From: Isoetes engelmannii
Taxonomy: Eukaryota; Streptophyta; Lycopodiopsida; Isoetales; Isoetaceae
Assembly (NCBI GenBank): GCA_011763485.2
Contig: JAANSK020211089.1
Location: 1-35,892, forward strand
Reading direction: 5' to 3'
Length of the DNA: 35,892 nt
Shown here: piece after piece, positions 1-9,873 of the stretch
How positions within the stretch are numbered: position 1 is the stretch's first letter
Layout: every line of letters begins with the position of its first letter
The notes under the pieces: model-generated
What the model was told of the DNA's origin: nothing
What the model saw: the letters and a program-made list of their open reading frames with translations, nothing else
Databases searched by the model: none
Translations under genes and position numbers: made by a program

Positions 1-15
1 TCCGGCTGTCGGTAT

Positions 16-243
16 CCCCGGCGACCCCAGGCCGGGGCGATCCCGGAGATCGGAAACTCCAGGGGCTGATAACTTCCCTGTTATCAGCCGGGGGCATGGT
101 GATAACGCTCTCCGGGATCGCCAGGCGGTCCCCGGCGACCCCAGGCCGGGGCGATCCCGGAGATCGGAAACTCCAAGGGCTGATAACTTCCCCGTTATCA
201 GCCGGGGGCATGGTGATAACGCTCTCCAGGATCGCCAGGCTGG
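16..243. repeat. GC-rich 114-bp tandem repeat, two copies
   Basis: Copy 1 is 16-129 and copy 2 is 130-243; they differ at about 5 of 114 positions. Each unit is far more GC-rich than the rest of the window. It carries three nested inverted repeats: an outer 13-bp pair (GCGATCCCGGAGA with TCTCCGGGATCGC), a 9-bp pair around a 6-nt loop (GCTGATAAC with GTTATCAGC), and a 7-bp pair (CCCCGGC with GCCGGGG). The array may continue beyond the left edge, since bases 1-15 partly resemble the end of a unit. No coding potential is evident. It could be a minisatellite or the inside of an unidentified mobile element. Confidence 0.9.
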
Positions 244-417
244 GATCCCGGACCACGTAATCGCCCGTGGTATTTTAGCAGTGATACCGGAGGACGGGAG
301 ACCGACGGACGGCCAGGATGCGGCAAAATGAGGGACGGCCGAGATTTGTGCAGGCGCCCTGACATGTGTCAGTACGGAATAACGGGGGCTCCCAGAACGA
401 ATTCCGTCGAAAAAGGG

Positions 418-457
418 GGTGATTCCGGAGGCCGGGAAAAACACCTCCGGGATCACC
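418..457. repeat. hairpin related to the 114-bp repeat
   Basis: Two 14-base arms (418-431 and 444-457) are inverted copies with one mismatch around a 12-nt loop. The arm core GATCCCGGAG also forms the outer arm of the 114-bp tandem repeat, so this looks like a diverged relative of that repeat. The intervening 244-417 is GC-rich with no gene I can support. Confidence 0.6.
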
Positions 458-459
458 GA

Positions 460-2370
460 AACCAGGGTAACATTATCCTCACCCGCCACAATGTATCTGC
501 AAAACATGCAACATACCAAGAAGATATACCCCATCAACAGGACAAAGCAAATCCCCAAATAGAAGCAGAATCAGTTAAAGAACACCAAACTACATAGCAC
601 TGCCTCATAATGAATTATGTCCATCACATTTAGCATTGTGAAAACTCTAGCAATTGAATTACTAAGAATCTCTAGCGATAATAGCAATCAAATTATCTGT
701 CTCTGTACAGACTTTCTAAAGGTTCCCAAATGGTCTGTACATATCATTTTCTTCAGACTTACCCATACTTCCTTGAGACTTACCCATACTTGCTTACGCT
801 TACTTGCTGAAACACTATCACTTGCTATATCACAATCAATGATTCAGTTCATATTCTTCTTTTGCACATGTAACCAGAAAATAATACATCAAAATGGGCT
901 GCTACTTTGCAAGTAATTTAGAGTTTAAAAGGATTCTCAAATGGTCTGTCATATCATTTTCTCCAAAACGTACCCATGCTTGCTAGACCGCTATCACTTG
1001 CTAAACACATTATCACGACCATTGTCACGTAATATAAGGCAACAATCACACACCCTTTATGCTGTTATATAAGGGATGCTCGTTGAAGGCACCAATCATA
1101 ACAGTGATCTCAATAAGAAAAGACAGTCTTTCCAAGATTCATTTCATACTCTGCCTCCACAAATTTAAGCAGCAAGTATCAGAATCAAAATGGGCTGCTA
1201 CTTTGCTGCCAGTAAATCAGAGCATCAAAACCATGAATAATAAGCTTGCCTATTCTCAGCTAAAGCATGGGACTGTAAAATGCAAAACATGTTTGCATAG
1301 GCTTCCATGTTAATCCTTGTAAAATTATTCTTATTTTATTTTTGAGAATATTTGCATGGCTAAAATGTCTAATCCGATTTTAATATCTTCTATGCTGCTC
1401 AAATCTACTACCAAAGGAAGCAGTAGAGATGATCTAAATACCTGTATTGTGCATTTGATAAAATAAATTCTCATTTATCTATAATCCAGATAAAGGAGAA
1501 ATTACCTCAATAAAGAATAATGTTGCTTCCAAGCTACTTCATCCGATCATCATTCCAAATCCCAGCCATCCTCCAAATCCCAAAGGCTCAAAAGTATAAG
1601 TTGTAGGCTCATGCCAATACTTCAACACAATATTTAAGAGATCTTTATCACTTGGCAGGAGAATAAACAATGTTAGCAGCTTTAGCACAAAACTATTTGG
1701 GATGAAGGTTATCATCCACCAGATAGGAAAAGCAAATTAAATCAAATCAAATAGAAGAAAGAATGCGATAATTATAAGTTCATGTTTGCCTGGGTTTGCA
1801 TATCACAAACATGCCTATACGATGGAGTATATAACAATAATAGAAGCCAGAAAGAAACATGGATAAATTAGAACCTGATGTTGGCCTCCTGGTCTTTCAT
1901 AGCACAAACTGAAGTAGCCTTACACTCTCTTCATTGCTTTCCATTCCATGGCCATAATCCAGGAAGCTCCAGTCATTGTGATGGGGAATCTTGCATGGGC
2001 ATAATTCAAAAAGCTCCACACGTTGTGATGAGGAAACGTACCTCTTCGCCGATGCCTTCTAAAAGCCATGCACATCCAAAATTGCCGCGAATAAAGTCTG
2101 TTAACTCAGTGTTTTCCAATCATTTAAAAAAAGCACCTAAGAAATCAGCTGAGACAGTTTACCCTGGCATAAAATATGTTGCGTGACATAAGCCAGACTT
2201 ATATTCATTTGGAAGAAGGAATCAATTGATGCTATAATAAGAACTTGAAATGTAGTCCTTCCATGTAATCATCGTGGCAATAAAAAGAGGAAAATGAAAG
2301 GAATAGAGCTTCAAAACGAACGTGAATAGGTTACTTGAAATTAGTTAAGTCTATACCCCCTTTATTAGAA
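460..2370. other. AT-rich spacer with diverged internal duplications
   Basis: No gene is recognised. Two segments recur in direct orientation. About 721-773 matches about 931-983 (core caaatggtctgt, then atatcattttct and acccat.ctt). About 888-924 matches about 1184-1222 (core aaaatgggctgctactttgc). Open frames here are short and not protein-like. From 1310 to 2370 I see only AT-rich sequence. Confidence 0.5.
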
Positions 2371-2374
2371 GGTT

Positions 2375-3345
2375 TTATCTATGCGCCTCTTGCTTCTTGC
2401 TCCCAAGATTAGAGTATTTAACCTCAACCTTTAATGGAGAAAAGGTCGAGAATAGGGTTTTTATACTATTAATGTTACCATTGTCTCTATCATTACAAGT
2501 GCAAAAGTTGAGAAGAGCATTTCTGAAAGAGAGAGTACCATTGATTTTGTCGCTTTTGCCCATCACATGTATCTTGGATCGAAGCAGGGTATCTGAGATC
2601 TTGGTCGAGCTCTTGTCAAAGTCAACTTGACCACTTGTTGCAGTTTGGATAGGGACAGTCCTTTGCTTCAAGTGGGTTAAAGTATCACATATAATACATT
2701 GTTTGAAGGGTTCAAGCTCATGTCTAACTATTTCAAAGTTGACTTCAACCTCCTTCAATTCTTCAATCGCCATCATAAACAGGTTATCATCCTTGAATTT
2801 GTTGTTAAATTCAATGATCTTATGGTCATCTGCACCTTCCCATACACGAATAGGACGGAAAGAAGCCTTGGATTTCCATTCCATAAGCTCAAAATCTTCC
2901 ATTAGGTTCTTGATAAGCCGAATCAGTTTTGTCATAGACTTTTTAAAAGCCTGATTTATTTTTAAGCTGCAACAGTCTTATTTTGAGTGCCATGATTTAA
3001 CCATCATCAACTGGTAAAATCAAGTTCTTGAATTCTTTGGACCATATTCCACATCAGATCACCATTTTTTGCCCTATCTTTCGCATATTGTTTAAGCCTT
3101 GTAATCTCTCCATGCATACTAAGATTTGCCCTTCCTTTTTTATCGCCGTGCATTTAATTGCTGCTTTTTGCGGAATGATGCTGAAGGCTACTGTGATTTC
3201 GTGCATCCTTTTCCATGCTAGATCATTTTTATTCTCCAGTTTAAATATGAGTTTCTATTCCTTATTTTCCTAAGTGAGGGATTCATTATCTTTAGGCTCG
3301 CTATCACCTACGTCAGTAGAGGTGCCTGCTTCGAAGGTTGAGTTT
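2375..3345 (-). pseudogene. decayed, unrecognised protein-like stretch
   Basis: The longest open part, 2375-2935, reads 186 residues beginning MTKLIRLIKNLMEDFELMEW. It has a balanced charged composition, and its middle contains EELKEVEVNFEIVRHELE, which may form a helix. Protein-like reading continues upstream on the same strand to about 3345 (for example LAWKRMHEITVAF and an acidic segment GTSTDVGDSEPKDNESLT) but not as one intact frame. I do not recognise the family. It may be a dead host gene, a captured fragment or part of an old mobile element. Confidence 0.35.
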
Positions 3346-5456
3346 TTAGATCTCATCTTGGAGGACAGGAAGCCTAGTTCTTGAGCAAAAAATGAGTTCT
3401 TGACGAGTCCGGAGGTTGAAGATACTAGAACAGAACCTCAAGGTGTCTGGGTCTCCTCTAAGGAGTAGATTGTCATGAAAATCGTGGTTTCTTAGCACTG
3501 TTCCAACAAACCCTATTCTATTGGCTCCCAGAATCAAGTTTTTTCCTCTAGTTGAGAAAGAAATATCCGACATAAGATCTGTGTCATTGTTTTATAAAAA
3601 TCTGAAAAAAAACCTAAAAATAATCTGATCCTACAAGCTGCCACAATCCAAGACTGTATGATGAGAAGTGAGTGTGGCAGGCAATCTATATCCTGTACTA
3701 CGTTCTGGAGAATAGCAGAGGCAAGAGCCACTGTCTCATCCATCGAACCCAGCACATGTACAGAGTTCGAGGCGCCAATAGGATCGCCTATTCATGCACA
3801 TAGTCACCATTTTGTTTTCCAATTCTATGCCTCCTCATGGACGTCGTTTTTTATTCGGTCAATTATGGTTGCTCTTATAAAGAGATTTAGGCCTTTCCAT
3901 CTCTGTCTTCCTTCTATTGCATAGCTCTGTTTTCCATTTTGTTCTGGTTAATATTGAATTTTTTTTAGAAGGAAGGAAACGTATAAACTAAGACATACCT
4001 TGATTCTGCATAGATAAACATCTGTTTTACCCTTTCTCCCTTTGTTATCTCACAGAAAGTTTTAAGATCCTTGTTGACCCCATCGTCCAACAATAGCAAC
4101 TTTAATTAATTATAGGATAATCATGTGCCAATGAAGCCAAAATTGTGTCCTTTAAACATAGATAGGTTCTTCGCAAAAGAAAGGCATTTCTTATTAATCC
4201 ATGGTGGCAATAAAAACTCATTGCAGTACGTCAACCTGCTCATAAATACCCCATTCACATGACAAATTAAGGAGCACCCATGGCGATGCTAGAACTACTA
4301 TGTATTCCCTGATATACAAGAACTGCTTTGATATAGAAAATAGGTTTAAAACCCAAATAAGCAGAAAATTACAAAGACTATCGGAGGTGTGCTTTGATAT
4401 AGTTGAACATTGCGAACACCTGCTCTAGCTCATCTGCCATAGCAAGATCTTCCATCCATGTTTCAATTACTGGGATACTTTCATTTTATAGTCCCCACTC
4501 CTAATGTGCACAGATCCAGACCATACAATATGAAGATCAAGTTTATGTGTGCCGCGTTAGATGGGAGCCGCAAAATAAAATCTCGTCTGATTTCCAAACT
4601 TTTTATCCGTCCGAAGTATTGCATGTGATTCGCTAGTTTTTATAGAGAAAAAGCTGATAACATATGCGACCCCTTTTTGGCGATGGTAGGGTTTGACTGC
4701 AAGTTTCTTTTGCCATAATTTTCTGCACCTAATGGCAGCTTCGGGGGTGCTTAGGCTCTTTGATAAGATTGTAACCCACATTTTCGCTGTTGCTTAGTTT
4801 TATCATTGTTCTATTTTGGGGCACTTTCAGGGTCTGATAATTTGGTGTAAACGAAGATGATATGAACATATACATGGTTCTCGATAGAGACTTACATGCT
4901 GGTTCAATGACCTAGACGGATTCAAACTCAGATTGATGAGGTAATGACATGGTTGTACCATACTTGCAATGACAGAGAAGATGTCAATGGTTTAGCAACC
5001 CCATCTTTTCTTGGTGACCTCACGTACTTGATCATCTGTCTAGCTTAGGTCCAGACATTGAGCACGACAAACTCATATTGCGGAAAAGATGTCGAGCTAT
5101 GCATGGTCACAATTTTTAGTATATTCAAACACCATCATTCAGTTTCTGCACCATATTACAGTGCACTTTTTGGTTTGGGTTACACCTTTGCTTTGCGGCT
5201 TGGCCTCTTTTAGGAAATCCTTATAGTATCAGTTCTCTATGTCTTGACATTTCTTTTCATTCTCTATGCACCTTTTTATTAGCAACAGAAAGTACTTAAG
5301 AAAGTGAGATGGTGCAAGAACAGGAAAGATCTCTTGCATCCCCTCATTTAGCTCCAACCTCTGTTGCTCCTCGTCCCGCCCCCATGACTATATGTTCCTA
5401 GCCTCCTATAGACCTTTCCATAGCCTGCCCAGCTGCAACATCCACATCATCTGCTC
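3346..5456. other. no recognised gene
   Basis: Short open frames on both strands (for example 3346-3573 and 4557-4781, minus) show no family resemblance I can name. No tRNA, rRNA or structured repeat was found by eye. The right part (from about 5200) may be the degraded 5' region of the LINE that follows. Confidence 0.4.
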
Positions 5457-8240
5457 TTGATCAATATAGGACCGAGGTTGGCAGAGTTAAAAAAAATGAA
5501 AGATCAAGCAGAAGAGGCTCGTACTCAATACATGGATATCAATCGTCGTGGTGCCTACCCTCCACCTAAACATCCATCTTCTTTTCATCAACCTCATAAG
5601 ATAGCAAAGGGGATCAATTCCACAATTCCTCAGCATCCACCACAACATGATATGCAAGACACTTCCTGTCAATTCCCATCACGATTGTTTCCCATTACTT
5701 CAGTAGGCTGATGATGAACAGGCTACTGCATGCGTCAGTTCAAGAACAATGTCACAACTATTATGAAGGTAGTAGTGGTCTTTCCTAATCCAACTCCTTC
5801 AAAAAATGAATGCGATTAATCTCATGGAATGTGCAGGGGGTAACTTCTTCCCCCCTAAAGAGGTGTCGGAAATATTTCATCTTTCTAAGTTGAATGCTCA
5901 ATTTGTGTGTCTTCAAGAACATAAATGCCACAAGGGTGATATGTCAAAGCTTGCGGATGATTGGATATCACTTCAGCGTATTCATGGTAATAGTTTATTC
6001 TGCTAGTGCGGAAGTTGTTATAGCCTTGCAACCTTCATTGCCAGTCACTTCCACTGCGGTAGATTGCTTTGGCCAATGGCCTGTTATCTTGTGGCAAGAA
6101 CATGGAGCATCTATGCTCATAACTTGTCTCACTAGGGAGCTTCATTATGGACATCTTTGCGGTCCAAGATGCATGGTATGGGCCAGAGAATTTCGTGGAT
6201 TCTTGTAGGGGACTTCAACATGATCAAAGTGCAGGAGGATCAACTAGAAGCCACCTCCAATATTGTGTCTGGGTTTGAGCGTCCGCAATAGCACCATCTT
6301 CTCTATGGCTGCAACCTCTTGGAGCTAGATGTTGAAGGTGCTTTTATTTGGTGCAATTGTTAGATTGGTAAGGGCCATGCAAACTCTACATTGGATAGAG
6401 CTTAGTAAAATGCATTTTAGCATTTTCATGTCTTTTTTAATCCTGCCTTAGAGACATCGAGGGATTGCATCATAGTGGAGGCACTTGCAGTGGTAATTGT
6501 TTTTGCTAAATAGTGGCGCCAGTGGTTATGTGACGGAGACGGTTGTATAAGCTTCTTCTTTCGTTAAGTCGCATCTATTATATCAGCTTTGTCTTCCTTT
6601 GCTTCTATCAGATGGCTCATTGCTCTTAGAACCGACAGATCTCAAGCAACATCTGCACAATCAATGTCAGGCATTTTTTTTTAAGAGACATTTGCTCTTC
6701 CATTCATAAATGCATGAGGCGATTTTGTACATGATATCTCCCGTTATTTCTGAGGGCAGCATCTATTAGTAGAAACAGTTATAACTGCTCCTAATCTAGT
6801 TTCGTAGTTTTTGCACTAAAAAGGCAAGTGACGAGGGTTGGACGGTATACCAATTGAGCTCTTTCGGGAATGTTAGGAGTGGTTGGAACCAGATAAGCTT
6901 GATGTTTTCTGCGACTTCCGTCGATCTACTCCCTTGGACAAATTTTTAAATATAGGTGCCATTTCATTGCCATGCTCAAGGTCATAGGTTAAATACTTCG
7001 TTGTGAGAGTGGCCATGATCATTGTAAAGCGTGTGGGGGAAGGACCAATTCCAACCATGTACAATGGGAGGAACATGTCCCATTTGGATGTGTTGTGTTC
7101 CATAGGCTCTGTAAATTTCCCATGGGCCTTAAAAATCTATCTACCTATCTACCTACGTACCTCATCCATCCATCCATCCATCCATCCATCCATCCATCCA
7201 TCCCTAAGATCAAAGATCACAAGACTATTTTAGATTGATGACCTATTAGTTAGTTGTCACCTGTGTATAAAATCTATGCTAAGGCCTTTGCAAAGAGGGT
7301 AAAGAATATTTTGGCTGAATCCATTTCTATAACTCAACCAGGATTTCTGCCAAAGAGATGCATTTTTAATAAGGTGAGTTCAGCAGCTGAGGGAATCTAT
7401 TGGGTGCATCGACAAAGTCCTCCTATTGTATATCTTAAGCTTGATTTTGTGAAGGCTTATGACAATGTTAGTTGGGAGTTTATGCGTTTGTCTATGCCCA
7501 GACTGGGATTTGAGGAGCACTTCACATAAGATATGAAATTGCATGTTTCTGCTTGGGCTATCATTCTCTTTTCATGGTGAATCATAAGAGATTTTTTCAC
7601 TTGGCTATGGCATTTGTCAGAGATGCTTGTTAGCACCACTCCTTTTCACAATTGTTGCGGAGTTTTTGTCACAATTATTTGTTGTTGTGGTAAGGGAGGA
7701 CCTCCTTCTTTGGGTCTCACTGCAAAGGATGGTACACAAGTAGTTTGCAATCTATATGCAGATGACAAGTTCCTCTTTTTGGTTGCCAACATTGTGAACC
7801 TTGAAGCTGCAAAACAACATTTAGATACATTCGCACTGGCTTTCGGTGTGCTTGTGGGATGCCAGAAGTGTGTGGCCCTATGGACTTTGGACACTCCAAG
7901 TCTGAAATATGTTTGTAATTATCCATGGAAGCTGCTTGCTCATGGGTTCGACCACTAGGGTACTTGGGATTTCAGTTGGCATCCATGTTACTTTGGAACC
8001 AGATAGGAAGAAATTATTAAGGGTCTAGAGAAACACTTATTTTGGTCGTCTATTGCAAAGATGTCTCTTGCTGGCCGCATTACAGTGGCAAAGTATAGGA
8101 ACTCATTGTAATAATTTAAAATTTCATATGGGCTGACATTGAGGAGATGTTATGGTTAAGGTGGCCCGATCTAAATGTATCCTTTCCAAATGGGCTGCTG
8201 ATGTGGGCATGATGGACTTCTTACTGCAAAGGTCCTCATT
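5457..8240 (+). mobile_element. dead L1-clade LINE retrotransposon
   Basis: The order matches a plant L1 second ORF. An endonuclease-like start lies at about 5806 (MNAINLMECAGG, followed by FVCLQEHK, resembling the usual FLQET region). A degraded endonuclease part follows, with ANSTLDRA near 6380. The reverse transcriptase core is at 7254-7529, with YKIYAKAFAKRVKNIL, TQPGFLPKR, then LKLDFVKAYDNVSWEF (the motif with the first catalytic Asp). The YADD box (NLYADDKFLFL) is near 7755-7790, and a thumb-like LAGRITVAKY is near 8065. The frame is lost several times and a microsatellite separates the endonuclease and RT parts, so it cannot be active. The 5' end and any poly-A tail or target-site duplication were not found; borders are approximate. 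A short ORF at 5457-5711 may be an ORF1 remnant. Confidence 0.85.
7135..7204. repeat. TCTA/CATC microsatellite
   Basis: A tetranucleotide run begins as ctatctac/ctac units and becomes about ten copies of CATC from about 7163 to 7203. It sits inside the dead LINE, just upstream of its reverse transcriptase core. Such runs often grow by slippage and are likely length-variable. Confidence 0.95.
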
Positions 8241-8309
8241 TCATAATCCATTTGGAAGCTCCTGAATGGTGAAGATGACTCTTCTGGTCTATGCCTTCTC
8301 AGACAATCT

Positions 8310-8339
8310 CTTAGTCATTGCATTCTTAGTCATTGCATT
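8310..8339. repeat. perfect 15-bp tandem duplication
   Basis: The 15-mer cttagtcattgcatt occurs twice back to back (8310-8324, 8325-8339). It lies between the LINE remnant and the stop codon of the DUF7796 gene, so it may be in that gene's 3' UTR. Confidence 0.9.
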
Positions 8340-8381
8340 CCTCTAGACAAGAAGTCAAACCAGTTTACAATTATATGTTGA

Positions 8382-9793
8382 TCACTTGAAGTGTTTTTCA
8401 CAAATGGTAAGTGCAGAAGGAGCTTCCCACATTTCCCAATGATTTTGGAACTTTTCAAACCTTTCAATACATTCATTTAAGGTTTGATTGTTTACATTCT
8501 TTCTAATACTAGCTTGTTCAACTCCAACAAGCCTATCAAATATATCATCCCAATGAGAATCCCAATCATTACGGGGATCACAAAAATCAATGCTTGTATT
8601 TGGACCGATCCAACTCCAGTCTCTTATCAAAGAATTAGCAATTTGACTTGCTATTTTTCCAGTTGCTTGAGGTTCACAAGGCCTACATTTGGCACCATTT
8701 AATGCACCTTTGCTTGAGATCGAAGCCACAGGAACACCCCAATTGTTAGGTGGCCAACCATACTTTCTAGAACTTAAAACACAAAATGGAACCTTTAGAA
8801 ACTTAAAACCAATATTTGATGTATCCAATTGTGCCTTGAAAGCTCTTTCAGAGTTCAACTCGTGATATCCTTTTGAATGAATTTTTGGTATAGAGCTTAG
8901 CCTTGTAAGAGCTATTTCACTAGTAGATCGGTCTCCAATTCCAAATCTGTCGTTCAATCCCCCAAAGCGAGAACCATAGGGAACATAGTAATAACCAGGT
9001 TTCACTTCTTCATTGGCTGGTTTCAATGAACCGCTCCAATAGCCATCAAGACGTGTTCTTATAACAAAATCATATTGAAAGTTGTGTTTCTTTTCATATT
9101 GGGTGATCATTTTCCAACATCCTTCAACTAAATTGAAGTACTGTAATAAGCCCTATATAAAAAGAACATCCTATATCAGTATTGATCTAATGCGACTTGG
9201 CCTAGAAACTATGCTGAAATGCAACTTACTTGTATGCCATTTGGCGAATTCGAGGGAGTTAGTACAGCTTTCAAAATCCAATCCTCATCAAGTTTTTGAG
9301 GTGTAAAGATTTTAGCAGTTGCAAACCTTGAATTATCTCCTAGTAAAAACAATTTGTAGGTATCCTTATCCAAGGGAACATTTAAAAATATATCAGCATC
9401 TTTGTATTCATCAAGAATGTGTTTCTTGATTGTAGGTCCTGTAAGTTCAAATGCTCTACTACCACCAACTAGGCAGATGGCTGTTCGAACATCCTGAAAT
9501 TTGGGTGAAAGTATTTCACTATTTGGATTATGATTATTTGCGTGCAAGTATAAATGGGAGATGTTACATACCTTATGACTTGAAGTGTTGTTTTCTAAGG
9601 TTTCTACGGTCTTAAAGTGATCATGTTGCGATAATTGAGAAACAACCTGTAGGAAATAGTTGTTCTCCCAATTTTGATAATAACAGAAGACGAAGACGGT
9701 TAACAATAGCATGCATAGGTAAGCATGTGTAGAGTAGTAATTCCAGTTGCCCATGTCAAGGGAGTAATATTTATGCTTGACTCTGTGTTTCAT
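8382..9793 (-). CDS. DUF7796 family membrane protein
   Basis: Coding exons: 9230-9793 and 8382-9152, joined across a 77-nt GT-AG intron (9153-9229) so that NGIQ runs into GLLQYFNLVEGC; 444 residues. Residues 26-39 (YLCMLLLTVFVFCY) form one hydrophobic segment after a basic N-terminus, suggesting a type II anchor with the main domain outside the cytosol. The conserved body starts at about residue 105 (AICLVGGSRAFELTGP), then DADIFLNVPLD, FVIRTRLDGYW (218-228) and FGGLNDRFGIGD (251-262). I recognise these as the plant DUF7796 family. VIRTRLDGYW resembles the acidic region of Golgi glycosyltransferases, but transferase activity is inference only. The start was chosen because it is the first ATG after a strong splice acceptor at 9801 and precedes the anchor. 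The whole frame is open, so the gene looks intact. The function is unknown. Confidence 0.85.
9494..9571 (-). other. possible in-frame optional intron (exitron) in the DUF7796 gene
   Basis: Within coding exon 1 lies GTATGT at the 5' side (after AAG for residue 74) and TTTCAG at the 3' side. They bound 78 nt with no stop in frame. Splicing would remove residues 75-100, joining SSHK to DVRTAICL, and leave a 418-residue protein. The segment removed lies between the membrane anchor and the conserved body, where sequence is likely least constrained. Its length matches the other two introns of this gene (77 and 73 nt). Confidence 0.5.
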
Positions 9794-9800
9794 AAATGTT

Positions 9801-9873
9801 CTGCAAGAAAAAAGAAAAAAAAAAAAACATACTTTTAATTAGAAGGAAGGAAGGAAAGACATTAAAAACATAC
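9801..9873 (-). other. 5' UTR intron of the DUF7796 gene
   Basis: On the minus strand a donor CCCG/GTATGT (GT at 9873-9872) and an acceptor with a long T-rich tract ending in TTCTTGCAG (AG at 9802-9801) bound 73 nt. The acceptor lies 7 nt before the chosen ATG. The pyrimidine tract is strong. It supports the choice of start and places the transcription start upstream, above 9874. No clear TATA box was seen. Confidence 0.65.

Noticed and set aside
9140-9151. Alternative splice acceptor (TTACAG) for the DUF7796 coding intron
   Set aside because: It would drop GLLQ, which the family keeps before YFNLVEGC; the acceptor at TATATAG just upstream fits better.
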